From Ianthella basta (Eukaryota; Porifera; Demospongiae; Verongiida; Ianthellidae): a stretch of DNA of 64,000 nucleotides. The stretch is from positions 8,000,092 to 8,064,091 of the forward strand of contig OZ025874.1 of assembly GCA_964019415.1 (NCBI GenBank), read 5' to 3'. The notes under the pieces were generated by a model, which had not been told where the DNA came from, did not search any database, and saw nothing but the letters and a program-made list of their open reading frames with translations. Positions 53,711-64,000 of the stretch are shown piece after piece; position 1 is the first letter of the stretch, and each line of letters opens with the position of its first letter. The translations under genes were made by a program, and so were the position numbers.

Positions 53711-56080
53711 ATAGCACGAAATGTCAAGCGCAATGACAAGTGAGGGATATAGGTCTTGTGATTATTCCACTGGCAGGTTGAAATGAATTGGAACACACAC
53801 TAGTTAATAGTGAAACACGAAGAGGTACCTTAGTCCCAAGAAGTACATTGCTTGCCATTGGCTCTCAACAGCAAATCAACATTAGCACATACCGTCAGAC
53901 TTTCATGCATCAAATGGAACATAGTAAGTGTGCTTAGTACAGTTTCAGGGTTAGGGTCTCACGGCAGCTACATACATTGTAGGAGACACATTAATAATTT
54001 CTTCCAGGAAATATGTCAATTGTACATCATGTGCACGTGTGAGAGTAATAAGTAGTCACAACTATTATTATTCAAAATAAATGCAAAAGCACCTCTATTT
54101 GCACACCCTGTAGATATAGTCATGCAAATGTGCACAGCTGTCAACAGAGCCCAGTGAAATGCTGCCACTACCTACAATTGCTACATACACACATACAACT
54201 CATTCAAATCAGATGGTTCGGCAATATCTATATAGGCCATTCACAGCTGCCTTCATCACTGGCAGCCATAGGCTGTCATAGTGATATTTGGCTAGCAGGT
54301 GGCAGCACTCCGCAGAAGAACATAGGTTGCCATACCTTAAGAGTAGGATATTTCACCAGTTCAATGTGATACTCATAAAGCTAGTGGTACCTAATGACTG
54401 CTAAGAGTTAATATCCTCTCCTTGTGTCAGCTAGCTTCTACGTAGAGCTTCCACAACTCAATAGTATTATTAAATTGTGCCAGAGGTACTTCATGATTGC
54501 TTCCTGACTAACCGATGACACATCAACTTCATGTACGTACTACGATTAAGGGGGTGAATCTTAATCTAAACAGCAGTTCAAAGAACACTGACAGATACAA
54601 AGAACATAATAAAGGTGAACAGATACACACTGTACAGCAGTCTGAACGAATACATACAATGCCTTGTTATTAGCACCGTATTAAATGGAAAACACCCACT
54701 TGCTGGAGTGAGGCAACCTACATAGTGTACATCAAAGACACGCCTATCCCACATGTCGTCAGTCTAGGTCAGTACTTGGACTTCAGTGCCAGCACAACTG
54801 TGGGTGGATGCAGTGTCACTATACAGAATACATGCAAGGAGAGGGAGTGCCTGCTTGCTGTCATCAGCAATGACAGAGTATGCAAGTAGAAGAAGAGGTT
54901 GCCATTTGTAGCTCTCAGGATGACCTTAAACTAATGAGCTCCTATTGAATGGTCACATGACTGAGAAGTAAAACACATAATACACTTAGTAAGTGTGGCG
55001 TAACTTCTATTTACTCCTAGACATTTGTATGCGAACAATAAGTGCTGCACTGTGTTATTGTTGCAATTGACGTTTACATAATGTTAAATGTTAAAATGTT
55101 ATTCAGTATACAACTGCCCAAACATTGATTCATTTGCAGCTGTTTCTTATACAAATTGTGTAAATTGTGTACTTTGATACCAGAAACAGCTGCTGCAAGT
55201 GACCCAAATGTTTGGACAAGAATTTTACCTAGTACCACAGTAGTGTAGTTCATAGTGCATAGTGTTGGCAGTTCCTTATTCAAGATCTCAAACTCCAGAC
55301 TAAAGAGGTAACTAAGTAAAAGTTAAATGCCAACCAAGAGGTATCAGCAGGATTTAGAACTTTTGGGCTTGAAGTGACTGGGTGCAAAGTGCTCTAAATC
55401 TCCTCAGACACCAATTGGGCAGCATTTAAGTACTATACATAGATCCAACTAATTGGACAGCAAATTGACTTAGCTGCTCTTCCTAGTGGCATTTGCATCC
55501 TAAGTAGCAAGTTCTCAAAATGCATGTGTTTGGAACATTACAGTAGTACTAGTAAATCACAATACATAATATTATAATGGAAAGCATGCATTATACTATC
55601 TATCTCTATTTAGCACAACAACCAAACAGAATCCAATGCAATGTCACAAATTAAGTGACCCATACATACTTCCATATGGCTAACCAATTTGCGTAGAATA
55701 AATGCTTCAACAGCCTACCCCAATACCCTCATTGGTTGCAGTCACTAACTGCCAAAGTGCCTACATTATAATGGTAATTGTATTCTGAAGCAGAGGAGAC
55801 AACACCAATATCTACTCCAGATATCAACGGTGCACTGCATATCACCTGCTATCTGCTAGTACACACCATTCATTGAGGTAATTTCAATAATTCAGTAACA
55901 AAATACCATTACAGCTTCCTTACTGGTGATTCAGTCATGCACTGGATCAACTACACATATAGTGTGTAGCTATGCCAAGCCTGACTAAGAGAGTCTGTGT
56001 GTGAGCCTATAAGCTAGTAATACAAAACCATATGTGATGGGTGTTCCATAATCCACTCTTGCCAGCCAACTTGCAGCTGA
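53711..56080. repeat. Array spacer upstream of gene 10 and 3' flank of gene 11
   Basis: The left part (to about 55255) matches the other type II upstream spacers. From about 55255 the sequence becomes unique until 55790-56010, which again matches the type II 3' flank. No gene is supported. Confidence 0.55.
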
Positions 56081-57052
56081 CTAATAATAGTAACATGACC
56101 ATTTGCATCCGTACTTCTTGCAGCTCCAGGAGTTGTAGTAGCTACCACACTGGCTGTAACGAGAACTGCCATAGTGACTGGTGGGGGCCTTGCACACACA
56201 CTTGCGGCGCTTGGGGACACACTTGCAGCCATTGTGGTCCAAGCGGTAGCCATAGGAGCATTTCCTGGAACATACACACTTCTTGTAGTAGTTGTTCCAA
56301 GAGTAGGGTGAGTAGCACCTGGGTTTACACGTGCAGCTATCGTAGTCCAATTTGTAGTCGTGTGAGCATTTCTTGGAACATACACACTTCTTGTAGTAGT
56401 TGTCCCAGGAGTAGGGAGAGTAGCACCTGGGTTTGCACGTGCAGGTATCATACTCCAATTTGTAGTCATGTGAGCACTTCTTAGAACATTCGCACTTCTT
56501 GGAGTGTCTGTCGTAGTAGTGGGGTGCATAGCACCTGGGTTTGCACTTGCAGGTATCGTACTCCAATTTGTAGTCATATGAGCATTTCTTACGGCATTCA
56601 CACTTCTTGGAGTATCTGTCGTAGTAGTGGGGCGAGTAGCACCTGGGTTTGCATGTGCAGCTATCATAGTGAAGCTTGTAGTCGTATGAACACCTCCTGG
56701 AGCATACACACTTCCTGTAGTAGCTGTCCCAGCTGTAGTAAGATGGGCACTTTTGACGATAATGAGAAGTCCTGTGATATGTTGGATCAGCATCGGCATC
56801 TGCATCAGCGTCAGCATCGGCGTCTGCATCAGCGTCTGCATCAGCATCAGCATCTGCATCTGCATCTGGATCCGCATCCGCATCCGCATCGGCATCAGCA
56901 TCGGCATCGGCATCGGCATCGGCATCAGCATCGGCATCAGCATCAGCATCGGCATCGGCATCGGCATCAGGCTCTGGTTCAGGATCCGCTTTAGCAACAA
57001 AGACGGCAGTGCCACAGAGCAGGGCAAGCAAGAAGATAATCTTCACCTTCAT
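56081..57052 (-). CDS. Secreted Cys-module peptide precursor 11 (type II, five modules)
   Basis: Single exon, 323 residues, the longest member. Signal peptide [18 protein letters not shown] to AKA. The pro-region DP-EP-EP is followed by more than 25 Asp-Ala pairs with one Asp-Pro, ending DP before TYHRT. Five modules follow the C-x12-C-x-C-x3-C-x10-C-x-C rule. The first and last two have YSW-type first loops; modules 2 and 3 have HYYDR loops with CEC in place of CVC and are richer in acidic residues. The terminal domain is C-x-C-x14-C-x8-C-x4-C-x3-C-YYY. It sits at the 5' end of the array and is the most diverged type II gene; its TATA box is 127 bases upstream. Confidence 0.85.
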   Translation of the reverse strand: MKVKIIFLLALLCGTAVFVAKADPEPEPDADADADADADADADADADADADADADADADADPDADADADADADADADADADADADADADPTYHRTSHYRQKCPSYYSWDSYYRKCVCSRRCSYDYKLHYDSCTCKPRCYSPHYYDRYSKKCECRKKCSYDYKLEYDTCKCKPRCYAPHYYDRHSKKCECSKKCSHDYKLEYDTCTCKPRCYSPYSWDNYYKKCVCSKKCSHDYKLDYDSCTCKPRCYSPYSWNNYYKKCVCSRKCSYGYRLDHNGCKCVPKRRKCVCKAPTSHYGSSRYSQCGSYYNSWSCKKYGCKWSCYYY

Positions 57053-57178
57053 TTCAGCCCTGCTTAGGTAAGAATCTTCACTGCGTTTAGAGAAGATCTA
57101 CAACCAGTGCTTGTCTTGAGGAATTTGCTCTTTTGGTCTGTTGCTCTTGGAGCTTGACTTTCTGGACAAAGTTGAGCT

Positions 57179-57188
57179 CCTTTATACC
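57179..57188 (-). promoter_or_regulatory. TATA box of peptide gene 11
   Basis: Minus-strand GGTATAAAGG lies 127 bases before the ATG, the same motif and spacing as in genes 6 and 10. The G-rich upstream box of the other members is not clearly present. Confidence 0.6.
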
Positions 57189-57429
57189 TTTCCTCCACTA
57201 GCAGCTGGCAGAAGTGTTGCGGCTGCTCAATTGGAACAATGGGGCTGTGTTTGCACACACAAGAAGAAGATATCAATGTTTGCACACAAGAAAGTGCTAC
57301 AGGTCTGTTGATAAGGAGATGTTCTAGTCTCTCCCCTAGTACCAATCTAAGAATTGTGATCACGACACTGACAGGTTTGAATGAGTATAACTTAGAACGC
57401 ATTAGTCACCCAGTCCTGCTGTGACACAG

Positions 57430-59740
57430 TAGGCTGGTCTATGTGTAACCATCCAGTGATCACTCATCTCAGTGTAACACTTGCACGGCTAGAATTTCCC
57501 TTTCAAGAACCATTCACACTAATCGCTTGACTACAAAGTTGTGCATATCACTCTGCAGCATGCAATGACCTCCTCCACTTGGACAAACCTGCAGATAGTC
57601 ATGCACATTTGTACAGATATCAACAGAGCCCAGTGTAATGCTGCCATATAACCTATACAATCACACTATTGCATACATACACATATGTACTTAAAAGTAC
57701 ATACATACATGCATACACACATACAATATACATACGTACATACGTACATACATACATACATAATACATACATATCTTGTACATACGTACATACATTTCAC
57801 TTAAAAACAGATGTTTTGGCTAACTACAAATCTGCCTTCATTACTGGCAGCCATAAGTTGTCAAAGCAATTGCATTTAAGTGCATACGGTTGAGCTATCA
57901 TATGGCAGCATTCTGTGGATTGCCGAAAGATACGTACGTATGTTGCCATATCCTTGGTAAGTAATAAACACAGATGAAGTTGGTAGAGAGCTACAGACAT
58001 CTTTAGTTCTTCCAAATTGCTGCACAGTGACTTCTACATAGACCTCTGAATATCTGAACAGAACATGTGAGGGTGGTTGAAGTATAGCGAAGTACATCTA
58101 AATTCAAAGTTGCAAATACTCAACTCCTGCAAAGAGCTATGTATTCTAGCATCTCCTTGTGTCAGCTAACTTCTAGCTTCTTCTACCCAATTATAGCAAT
58201 TTCTGCCTGGGACACTTCAAACCATTGGTTCATAACTAAATAGAATACAGAAAATGTGATCCAATATTGATCACTAACATAATCACACCATCATGCGTCT
58301 TGTAACTATATCTGCAACTCCTTGGTCCCTTGTCAGTGATCTTGACTTCAAGAGCTTTAGAACTAGCTTGGGCAGCAACATGAGCAGCAATTATAAAAGT
58401 TCAAATAAGACTTACACATATAAAGTACATGCAGTGAGTTAAAAAGCACACTACATCATGTGTACATCTAGCTGGATGAATACGTACAATGCCTTGTTGT
58501 AATGGGAAAACACCCAGTTGCTGGAATGAGGCAACCTACAAAGTGTACATCAAAGACACACCTATCCCACATGTGGTCAGTCTAGGTAAGTACTTGGACT
58601 TCAGTGCCAGCACAACTGTGGGTGGATGCAGTGTCACTATACAGAATACATGCAAGTAGAGGGAGTGCCTGCACTTCCCACCACCATCAATACTGAGAGA
58701 TTTCCCATGAAGCTACAGCTGAGAACCCCTAACCTAAAAGGATCAGTGTGATGTAACACACACCATAGGCAGCCAATATAAGTCTATATTTCTTCAGTAA
58801 ATGAGCTACTCGTAGACTAACTAACTGCTGTAGCTACAAAAATGACTTTCAACCAGTGAGAGATATGATAAAAGTGATCACACAGCTGAGAATTGAAAAA
58901 CTGAGTGTGGCACAAGTTTCGAGATTTACTCCTTAGTGCGCATGTCGTTGCTTCTGTATTATCTCAACACAGCAACCCAGAGTAGTACGTAACTGAACTC
59001 AATTTGAAGGATACAGAACCACTGGCACTACTCAAATACCCTGTCCCCTCATAAGATCATCAAAATGAAATGTGTTTAATTTTGGCTATTGCACACTGGA
59101 TTGGAGCAGTTAATCAAGAGAGTGCCTAACAACTGAACCCAAAACATGGACTGTGGGGGTACCCTTCATTGTTCAAGGCCACCCTGCTTCAGACCATACT
59201 TGGGATTAGGGTTACACATTGTTTATGCAGTGGGTAGCTACATGTTAATGTTAGGATTCTAATATGCAGAGTACCTGGTTCAGTTCACGTGAATGACACT
59301 GTAACGCTTAATTACACACCACATAAGTGTGCATCTGAATGAGCACATACAATGCTCTTACTATTGCACCATTTCACTGCAAGAACATCCAGTGTGCGTG
59401 AGGTAGCCATTGAAAAACACAACCAAAGAACACCTATTCTATTTGTGGTCAGCCCAGGTCAGCACTTGGACTTCAGAGCCAGCACAACTGTGTGGGTGGG
59501 TGCAGTGTCAATACACAGAACACATTCAAAGAGGGGGAGTGCCTGTACTGTCTGCAGGCATAATTAGTATAGAGGAGCTAGCCAATGGCACAGTTAGCAC
59601 CTAGGTATTATTCTGAAGCCACCTCATAAGCCTGGCCTAAAAGGGTCAGTGTGATGCGACACATGGGCTGGGCCCTGAAGCCAGCCAGGTCCCCAGCCTC
59701 TGCAGCTTTCAGTGTGATCTAACACACAGCACAAGTAGGT
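57430..59740. other. Degenerate edge of the array
   Basis: No gene is supported. There is an ACATACAT-type microsatellite at about 57665-57800. The stretches 58500-58670 and 59395-59560 are diverged copies of the 200-base module found inside the array spacers, so duplication once reached this far. Confidence 0.5.
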
Positions 59741-60485
59741 ACGTACACATATACGTACCTACTGACACAGGTAGATACACACATATGCGTACCTACCGAC
59801 ACTGGTACATACACACATATACGTACCTACTGACACAGGTACGTACACACATATATGTACCTACTGACACAGGCGCATACACATATACATACCTACTGAC
59901 ACAGGTACGTACACAATACGTACCTACTGACACAGGTATGTACACATATACGTACCTACTGACACAGGTACGTACACACATACGTACCTACTGACACAGG
60001 TACATACACATATACGTACCTACTGACACAGGTGCATACACATATACATACCTACTGACACAAGTACATACACATATACGTACCTACTGACACAGGTACA
60101 TACACACATGCGTACCTACTGACACAGGTACATACACAAATATACGCACCTACTGACACAAGTACATATACACAAATACATACCTACTGACAAAGGTACA
60201 TACACAAATACATACCTACTGACACAGGTACATATACACAAATACATACCTACTGACACAGGTACATACACGAATACATACCTACTGACAAAGGTACATA
60301 CACATATATGTACCTACTGACACAGGTACATACACACAAATACATACCTACTGACAAAGGTACATACACATATATGTACCTACTGACACAGGTACATACA
60401 CGAATACATACCTACTGACAAAGGTACATACACATATATGTACCTACTGACACAGGTACATACACACAAATATATACCTGCTGAC
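59741..60485. repeat. Minisatellite, about 31-34 base unit
   Basis: More than 20 tandem units of the form ACCTACTGACACAGGTACAT plus an ACACAT/ATACGT spacer. Within a unit, GGTACGTA and TACGTACC are near-palindromic, so units can fold on themselves. Confidence 0.85.
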
Positions 60486-61706
60486 AGCAAGAAGAGGCTT
60501 ACAGGACTCCTGTCCCCTACACCTTAACCCCGGTAGACTAGTGAATGCAAAGCATTGTGGGGCGAGCCTGAGGAAGTGCCATGCAGTGACTGTTTTGCTG
60601 ATTCATGCACTGATTAAGCATTAAACAGAATGATGCTCTTCTGTTGCCTTGTGCTGTCTCTTCCGTGCATTCGTGCTGCTATACATTTTAGGTCAACTTG
60701 GCTGTCTTGCTAGTCTGACAGCCTATGGTCTGTAGAATTGCCCGTGGGCGGTGCGATCCATAGCTGTAGCATGCTGTACCTAATGCCCTTAAGTAGGGTC
60801 GAGTGTCTAATAATGACAGCATAGTATAGGACATTGTATTGACGCTATACATTGTGTATAATGATATGCATGATAGTGCAACCACAATGCTTATGAGATG
60901 CAAAGTGGCTGTTATAAATTGAATTGGATTTTGAGGACTAAATGGTGTATATACGTACACCTACGCACGCTGCAGACCCCTGACCAAAATATTACGCTAA
61001 AACTTTCCCCCGTGGCCCAAACAGACGTACGACACAGACAGAGCCACCGTACTACTCGTAAGGGAAGGGGCTCGCTCAGGCTCACCTCAATGAACTAAAT
61101 TGAATATGGATGCCACATAGTGGACCAGTAACAGACTGTTGCCATCACATTCAAGTGAAATTGCAAGGTACTAGAGTTCATACAAATGTAAACATCACCA
61201 TATGTGAAACCCCCTTTACTCCTTTCAATCAGTAAATATTGCACATCGGCAAAAACGTCTTGAAAATGACCACTTCAAATTGCTTTGTGAAAACATTAAG
61301 ACAAATAGTATTTTGCTTCAGACAACGAAGGAGGATTTCTGAGCAAGTAACACAGTTTAAGTTGAAAATCAGTGCAGGGCATTTGACCTGAACTACCCTC
61401 TAGAATACAAGGAGACTAAAATATCTTGTATGCTGAAGTTGATAAAGACCTTTGGGTCAAATGTCCCACACTACTTCAACTTCAGCTACAGTAGGTGAAG
61501 TGCTTGGAAATCCTCTTCTGCTGTTCATTCAAGTACGTAGTCATGTACGTATGAGCCTCAGTTTAATTTTACTATCATTTTGATTGATCACTCACTGTGC
61601 AATGTACTCATGCCGTTCACAAAAAGCAATGAGAATTACAAACTTCACCATTGCTGCTGCCTACCTCTTGATTGAGTACACAACGACATCCACATCTTCC
61701 ACTTAC
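60486..61706. other. Intron stretch right of the array
   Basis: I see no supported gene, RNA or clear repeat here; it belongs to the giant selenoprotein O intron. Confidence 0.4.
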
Positions 61707-63843
61707 CTGTACAGAGTTAGCCAATTTCTCCACACTTTCTCATCTTGTCGGCGCTTCTCCTCTGGTAACATGTTCTGCACGCAAACAGCATGATGTGCAG
61801 GCCAAGATGAAGGAATCACCATGTCACTATCACAAGTACAGTACCTACTCCATTAATCAATTAATCGCAACTAGTCACAATTACTGCTAAAAAGCAAAAT
61901 TGTAGCTATGGCAACCATCCCACTACCAAACCCTTGCTTTAGCGTCTCATCTCTCCATCCTCATTATAGCTACTTAGCGAACCTACTTTGAGCTGTTCCA
62001 AATTCCGTTGGTCATCTTGCTCCTTCTGCAGCATTGCCATGGAGATGCCCAACTGCTGAAGTACCCCGGGGCTTTCCCTGGCAACAGCCAGCAGCATGTG
62101 GAGGTTGCTGCATAGAGCATTAGGATCAGCACCACTTAAATATGCTGTTGACACAACCCTCCCTATTCTACCCATAGAGGCCCTTCACCCTACACTAAAT
62201 GCATGACGGACTGCATCTATGTGAAGACAATCATATCTGCAATAGCAAGCAATAGAACCATTCACAGGCGTCACCAATGCATGTGTTGGTTACACTTGGG
62301 AGCAGGGCACTTCCAAGAATTGGCACAGCTTACAAAGTGCTAACAAGAGAGTTGATGGGAAAGGATCATAAGCGAAATCACAGCAAAGCCCGATGGTGGA
62401 AGCTACGTCCGAAGACAAGACCAATGGAAGGAGCTACGGTCCGAAGACCTTAAAGCAACCTGTCGAAACAAGTCACGATCAGCGTCATTACTGTCCGTAG
62501 ACCTTTGAAACGACTTTGGGCTGCAAAGAAAGTGGCGCCGCCGGGAATCGAACCCAGGACCGAGTTGGTCCTGTCCCAAAATCATCAAGGGATGACAAAC
62601 CAACAGAAAGTACAGATTTCATAAAGGGATGTACAGCATATAAGACAACCACAAAATGGAGCTTTAACTTACTGTGGGTGCATTTTGGGCTTGGTGGAGG
62701 CTACTACTTCCTCTGGGGTACTGCACTGGTTGAGTATGGACTGTAGAGTAGCATCAAAGTCACTGCATACAGCAGGGAGAGAATGGAGGAGAGGGGAGGG
62801 GAAGGGAGAGGAGAAAGGGTTGAGGCAAGAGGGGGAAAGGAGACATGCATGGTGGGGGAGGGGAGGGAGGGTAACGAGCATGGAATGGGATTGCGTGTGG
62901 TGGGGAGTGGAGGTGAGAGTGTGTGGTAGGAGAGGGGAGGATGTAGTGGGAGAGGGAGGGGAGGGTGTGGTGGGGTGAGGGGAGAGGAAGGTGTGTGGTG
63001 GGGAGGGGAGGCTGTAGTGGGAGGAGGGAAGGGTGTGTGGTGGGGGGGAGGGGAGAGGAAGGTGTATGGTGGGGAGGGGAGGGAAGGGGAGGGTGTGTGT
63101 TGGGGAGGGGAGGGGAGAGTGTGTGATGGGGAGGGGAGAGGAAGGCATGTGGTGGGGAGGGGAGGGTGTGTGGTGGGGGAGGGGAGAGGAGGGGATGTGG
63201 TGGGAAGGGAAGGATGTGGTGAGGGAGGGGAAGATGCATGGCTATGCTGCAATGAGAGGAAGTGGCCACATGGCTTTGCACACTTTGAGTAGAGGGAGTT
63301 GGCCAAACATCGCTACTCTACAAGGAGAAGGAGTGGCACCAGGCCCCAGGTTTATGCTATGCTGCATGGCAACACCTACCTGTTCCCTGCATGCAATCCT
63401 GGCAGACATATGCATGACAGGCTTCTGAAACAGTTGGTAAAGTCACAACCTGCAGAGGAGAGGTTGCCCCACAGAAGAACATACAAACATGAATACATAG
63501 TCATACACACACACACACACCTACATACATACATACGTAGACATACTTCCACACCTGATGTATCACCGTGACAATGTATACCAACAGAGTACTGATAAGA
63601 GCCATGACACATCGTCTGTACACTAACAAATGCTGCATGGCATAATTGCTGAGAGAGAGCAAGCAATTATGTAGCTTTGAACAGCGACCTAATTGAGGGA
63701 TTTTAGCTAACAAGGTCGCAGAACGGGATACATATGTAGGTTGAGGTCACGTGCACGTGCGAGCGCACACATACACACACACACACAGCAATGAGTACTC
63801 ACCAGTTTGGTGCATGGCATCCAAAAGCGACTCCACCAGTTCA
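61707..63843 (-). CDS. SELENOO: Selenoprotein O, upstream exons (5' partial)
   Basis: Exons in transcript order are 63843-63803, 62762-62673, 62107-61987 and 61774-61707. They encode ELVESLLDAMHQT, then DFDATLQSILNQCSTPEE, then NLHMLLAVARESPGVLQQLG with LQKEQ, then MLPEEKRRQDEKVW followed by RNWLTLYR. This is the helical region that follows the catalytic core in SelO/YdiU proteins, and it joins in phase to RLEKE at 26176. Junction phases fit for the last three exons. Between the first two exons they do not (one base carried on each side), so a tiny exon, a non-canonical site or a sequence error is possible there. The pseudokinase core lies right of the window. Confidence 0.8.
62772..63235. 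repeat. G-rich low-complexity tract in a selenoprotein O intron
   Basis: Plus-strand repeats of GGGGAGGGGAGG and GTGTGGTGGGG over about 460 bases; the sense strand of the gene is therefore C/T-rich. The tract starts within about 10 bases of the exon ending at 62762, so its pyrimidine-rich sense strand runs straight into that acceptor site. Many G-quadruplex-compatible runs occur on the plus strand. Confidence 0.8.
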
Positions 63844-64000
63844 CTACAAAAACATGGGAATATGAGACACTACATCATCATGCGAGGTAACCCCTACTCC
63901 ACAACACACCCAAAACCAGTTAGAGCAAGTTCAAAGGTACACCATTTGCCTGTTGTCTACATCAGACATGCTACAGAGGCATGTGAATGGTGCAACGATG

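Larger units (their letters stand above)
26177..61706 (-). other. Giant selenoprotein O intron hosting the peptide gene array
   Basis: The exon ending at 61707 closes with AG of a split Arg codon before GTAAGT; the exon beginning at 26176 supplies the final A. The joined protein reads through the SelO motif W-x2-WL-x2-Y-x2-RLEKE as expected, so no exon is missing between them. The intron is about 35.5 kb and contains all eleven secreted-peptide genes on the same strand. Confidence 0.8.

Noticed and set aside
59741-60485. CRISPR-like array of short repeats
   Set aside because: There are no unique spacers, the units vary gradually, and this is a eukaryotic minisatellite.
62515-62600. Possible tRNA-like segment (GGGAATCGAACCC words)
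   Set aside because: A B-box-like GGTTCGATTCCC word occurs on the minus strand, but I could not build acceptor and anticodon stems; at best a SINE or tRNA-derived fragment.

Overview
This is a eukaryotic, intron-rich, AT-leaning nuclear window. It carries spliced animal-type genes (Xaa-Pro aminopeptidase 1, a selenoprotein O ending in Sec-Ser-Ser), GT-AG introns, fold-back elements and a Ty3/gypsy retrotransposon. An invertebrate animal is most likely and a sponge is plausible, but nothing here fixes the species.

Left part (1-24.6 kb), plus strand. The last three exons of an XPNPEP1-type aminopeptidase (1-1256) are followed by two tandem, eight-exon genes (2011-13740 and 16443-22204). Both encode about 380-residue DUF3419/BtaA-like proteins, the family that makes betaine-lipid precursors. 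Between them lie a decayed third copy and a well-formed type I hammerhead ribozyme (14744-14839). The introns of the first copy hold fold-back elements and a nearly intact gypsy element (3792-8982) whose integrase lies upstream of the reverse transcriptase. A frameshifted NNMT/PNMT-like methyltransferase relic follows the second copy (about 22870-23308).

Right part (24.8-63.8 kb), minus strand. Eight terminal exons of a selenoprotein O gene can be read. Four lie at 63843-61707 and four at 26176-24859, with matching splice phase across a single intron of about 35.5 kb. The last exon has an in-frame TGA followed by Ser-Ser-stop, as in vertebrate SELENOO. The catalytic core lies beyond the right edge.

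Inside that giant intron, on the same strand, sits a tandem array of eleven single-exon genes for small secreted proteins (27487-57052). I recognise no named family. Each has a signal peptide, an acidic pro-region built almost only of X-Ala/X-Pro dipeptides (mostly Asp-Ala), and a basic Tyr- and Cys-rich mature part ending in a shared six-cysteine domain. Type I genes have a Gly/Tyr/Arg-rich stretch before that domain. Type II genes have two, three or five copies of a 36-residue six-cysteine module. Ten have a TATA box 122-128 bp upstream of the ATG, and nine share a G-rich box about 250-270 bp upstream. The array grew by recent unit duplication: two pairs of encoded proteins are identical, one gene lost its promoter and start, and two units lost their type II gene through the same junction. 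This array is the best candidate for an undescribed system. Its function (antimicrobial, adhesive, structural or venom-like) cannot be told from sequence alone.
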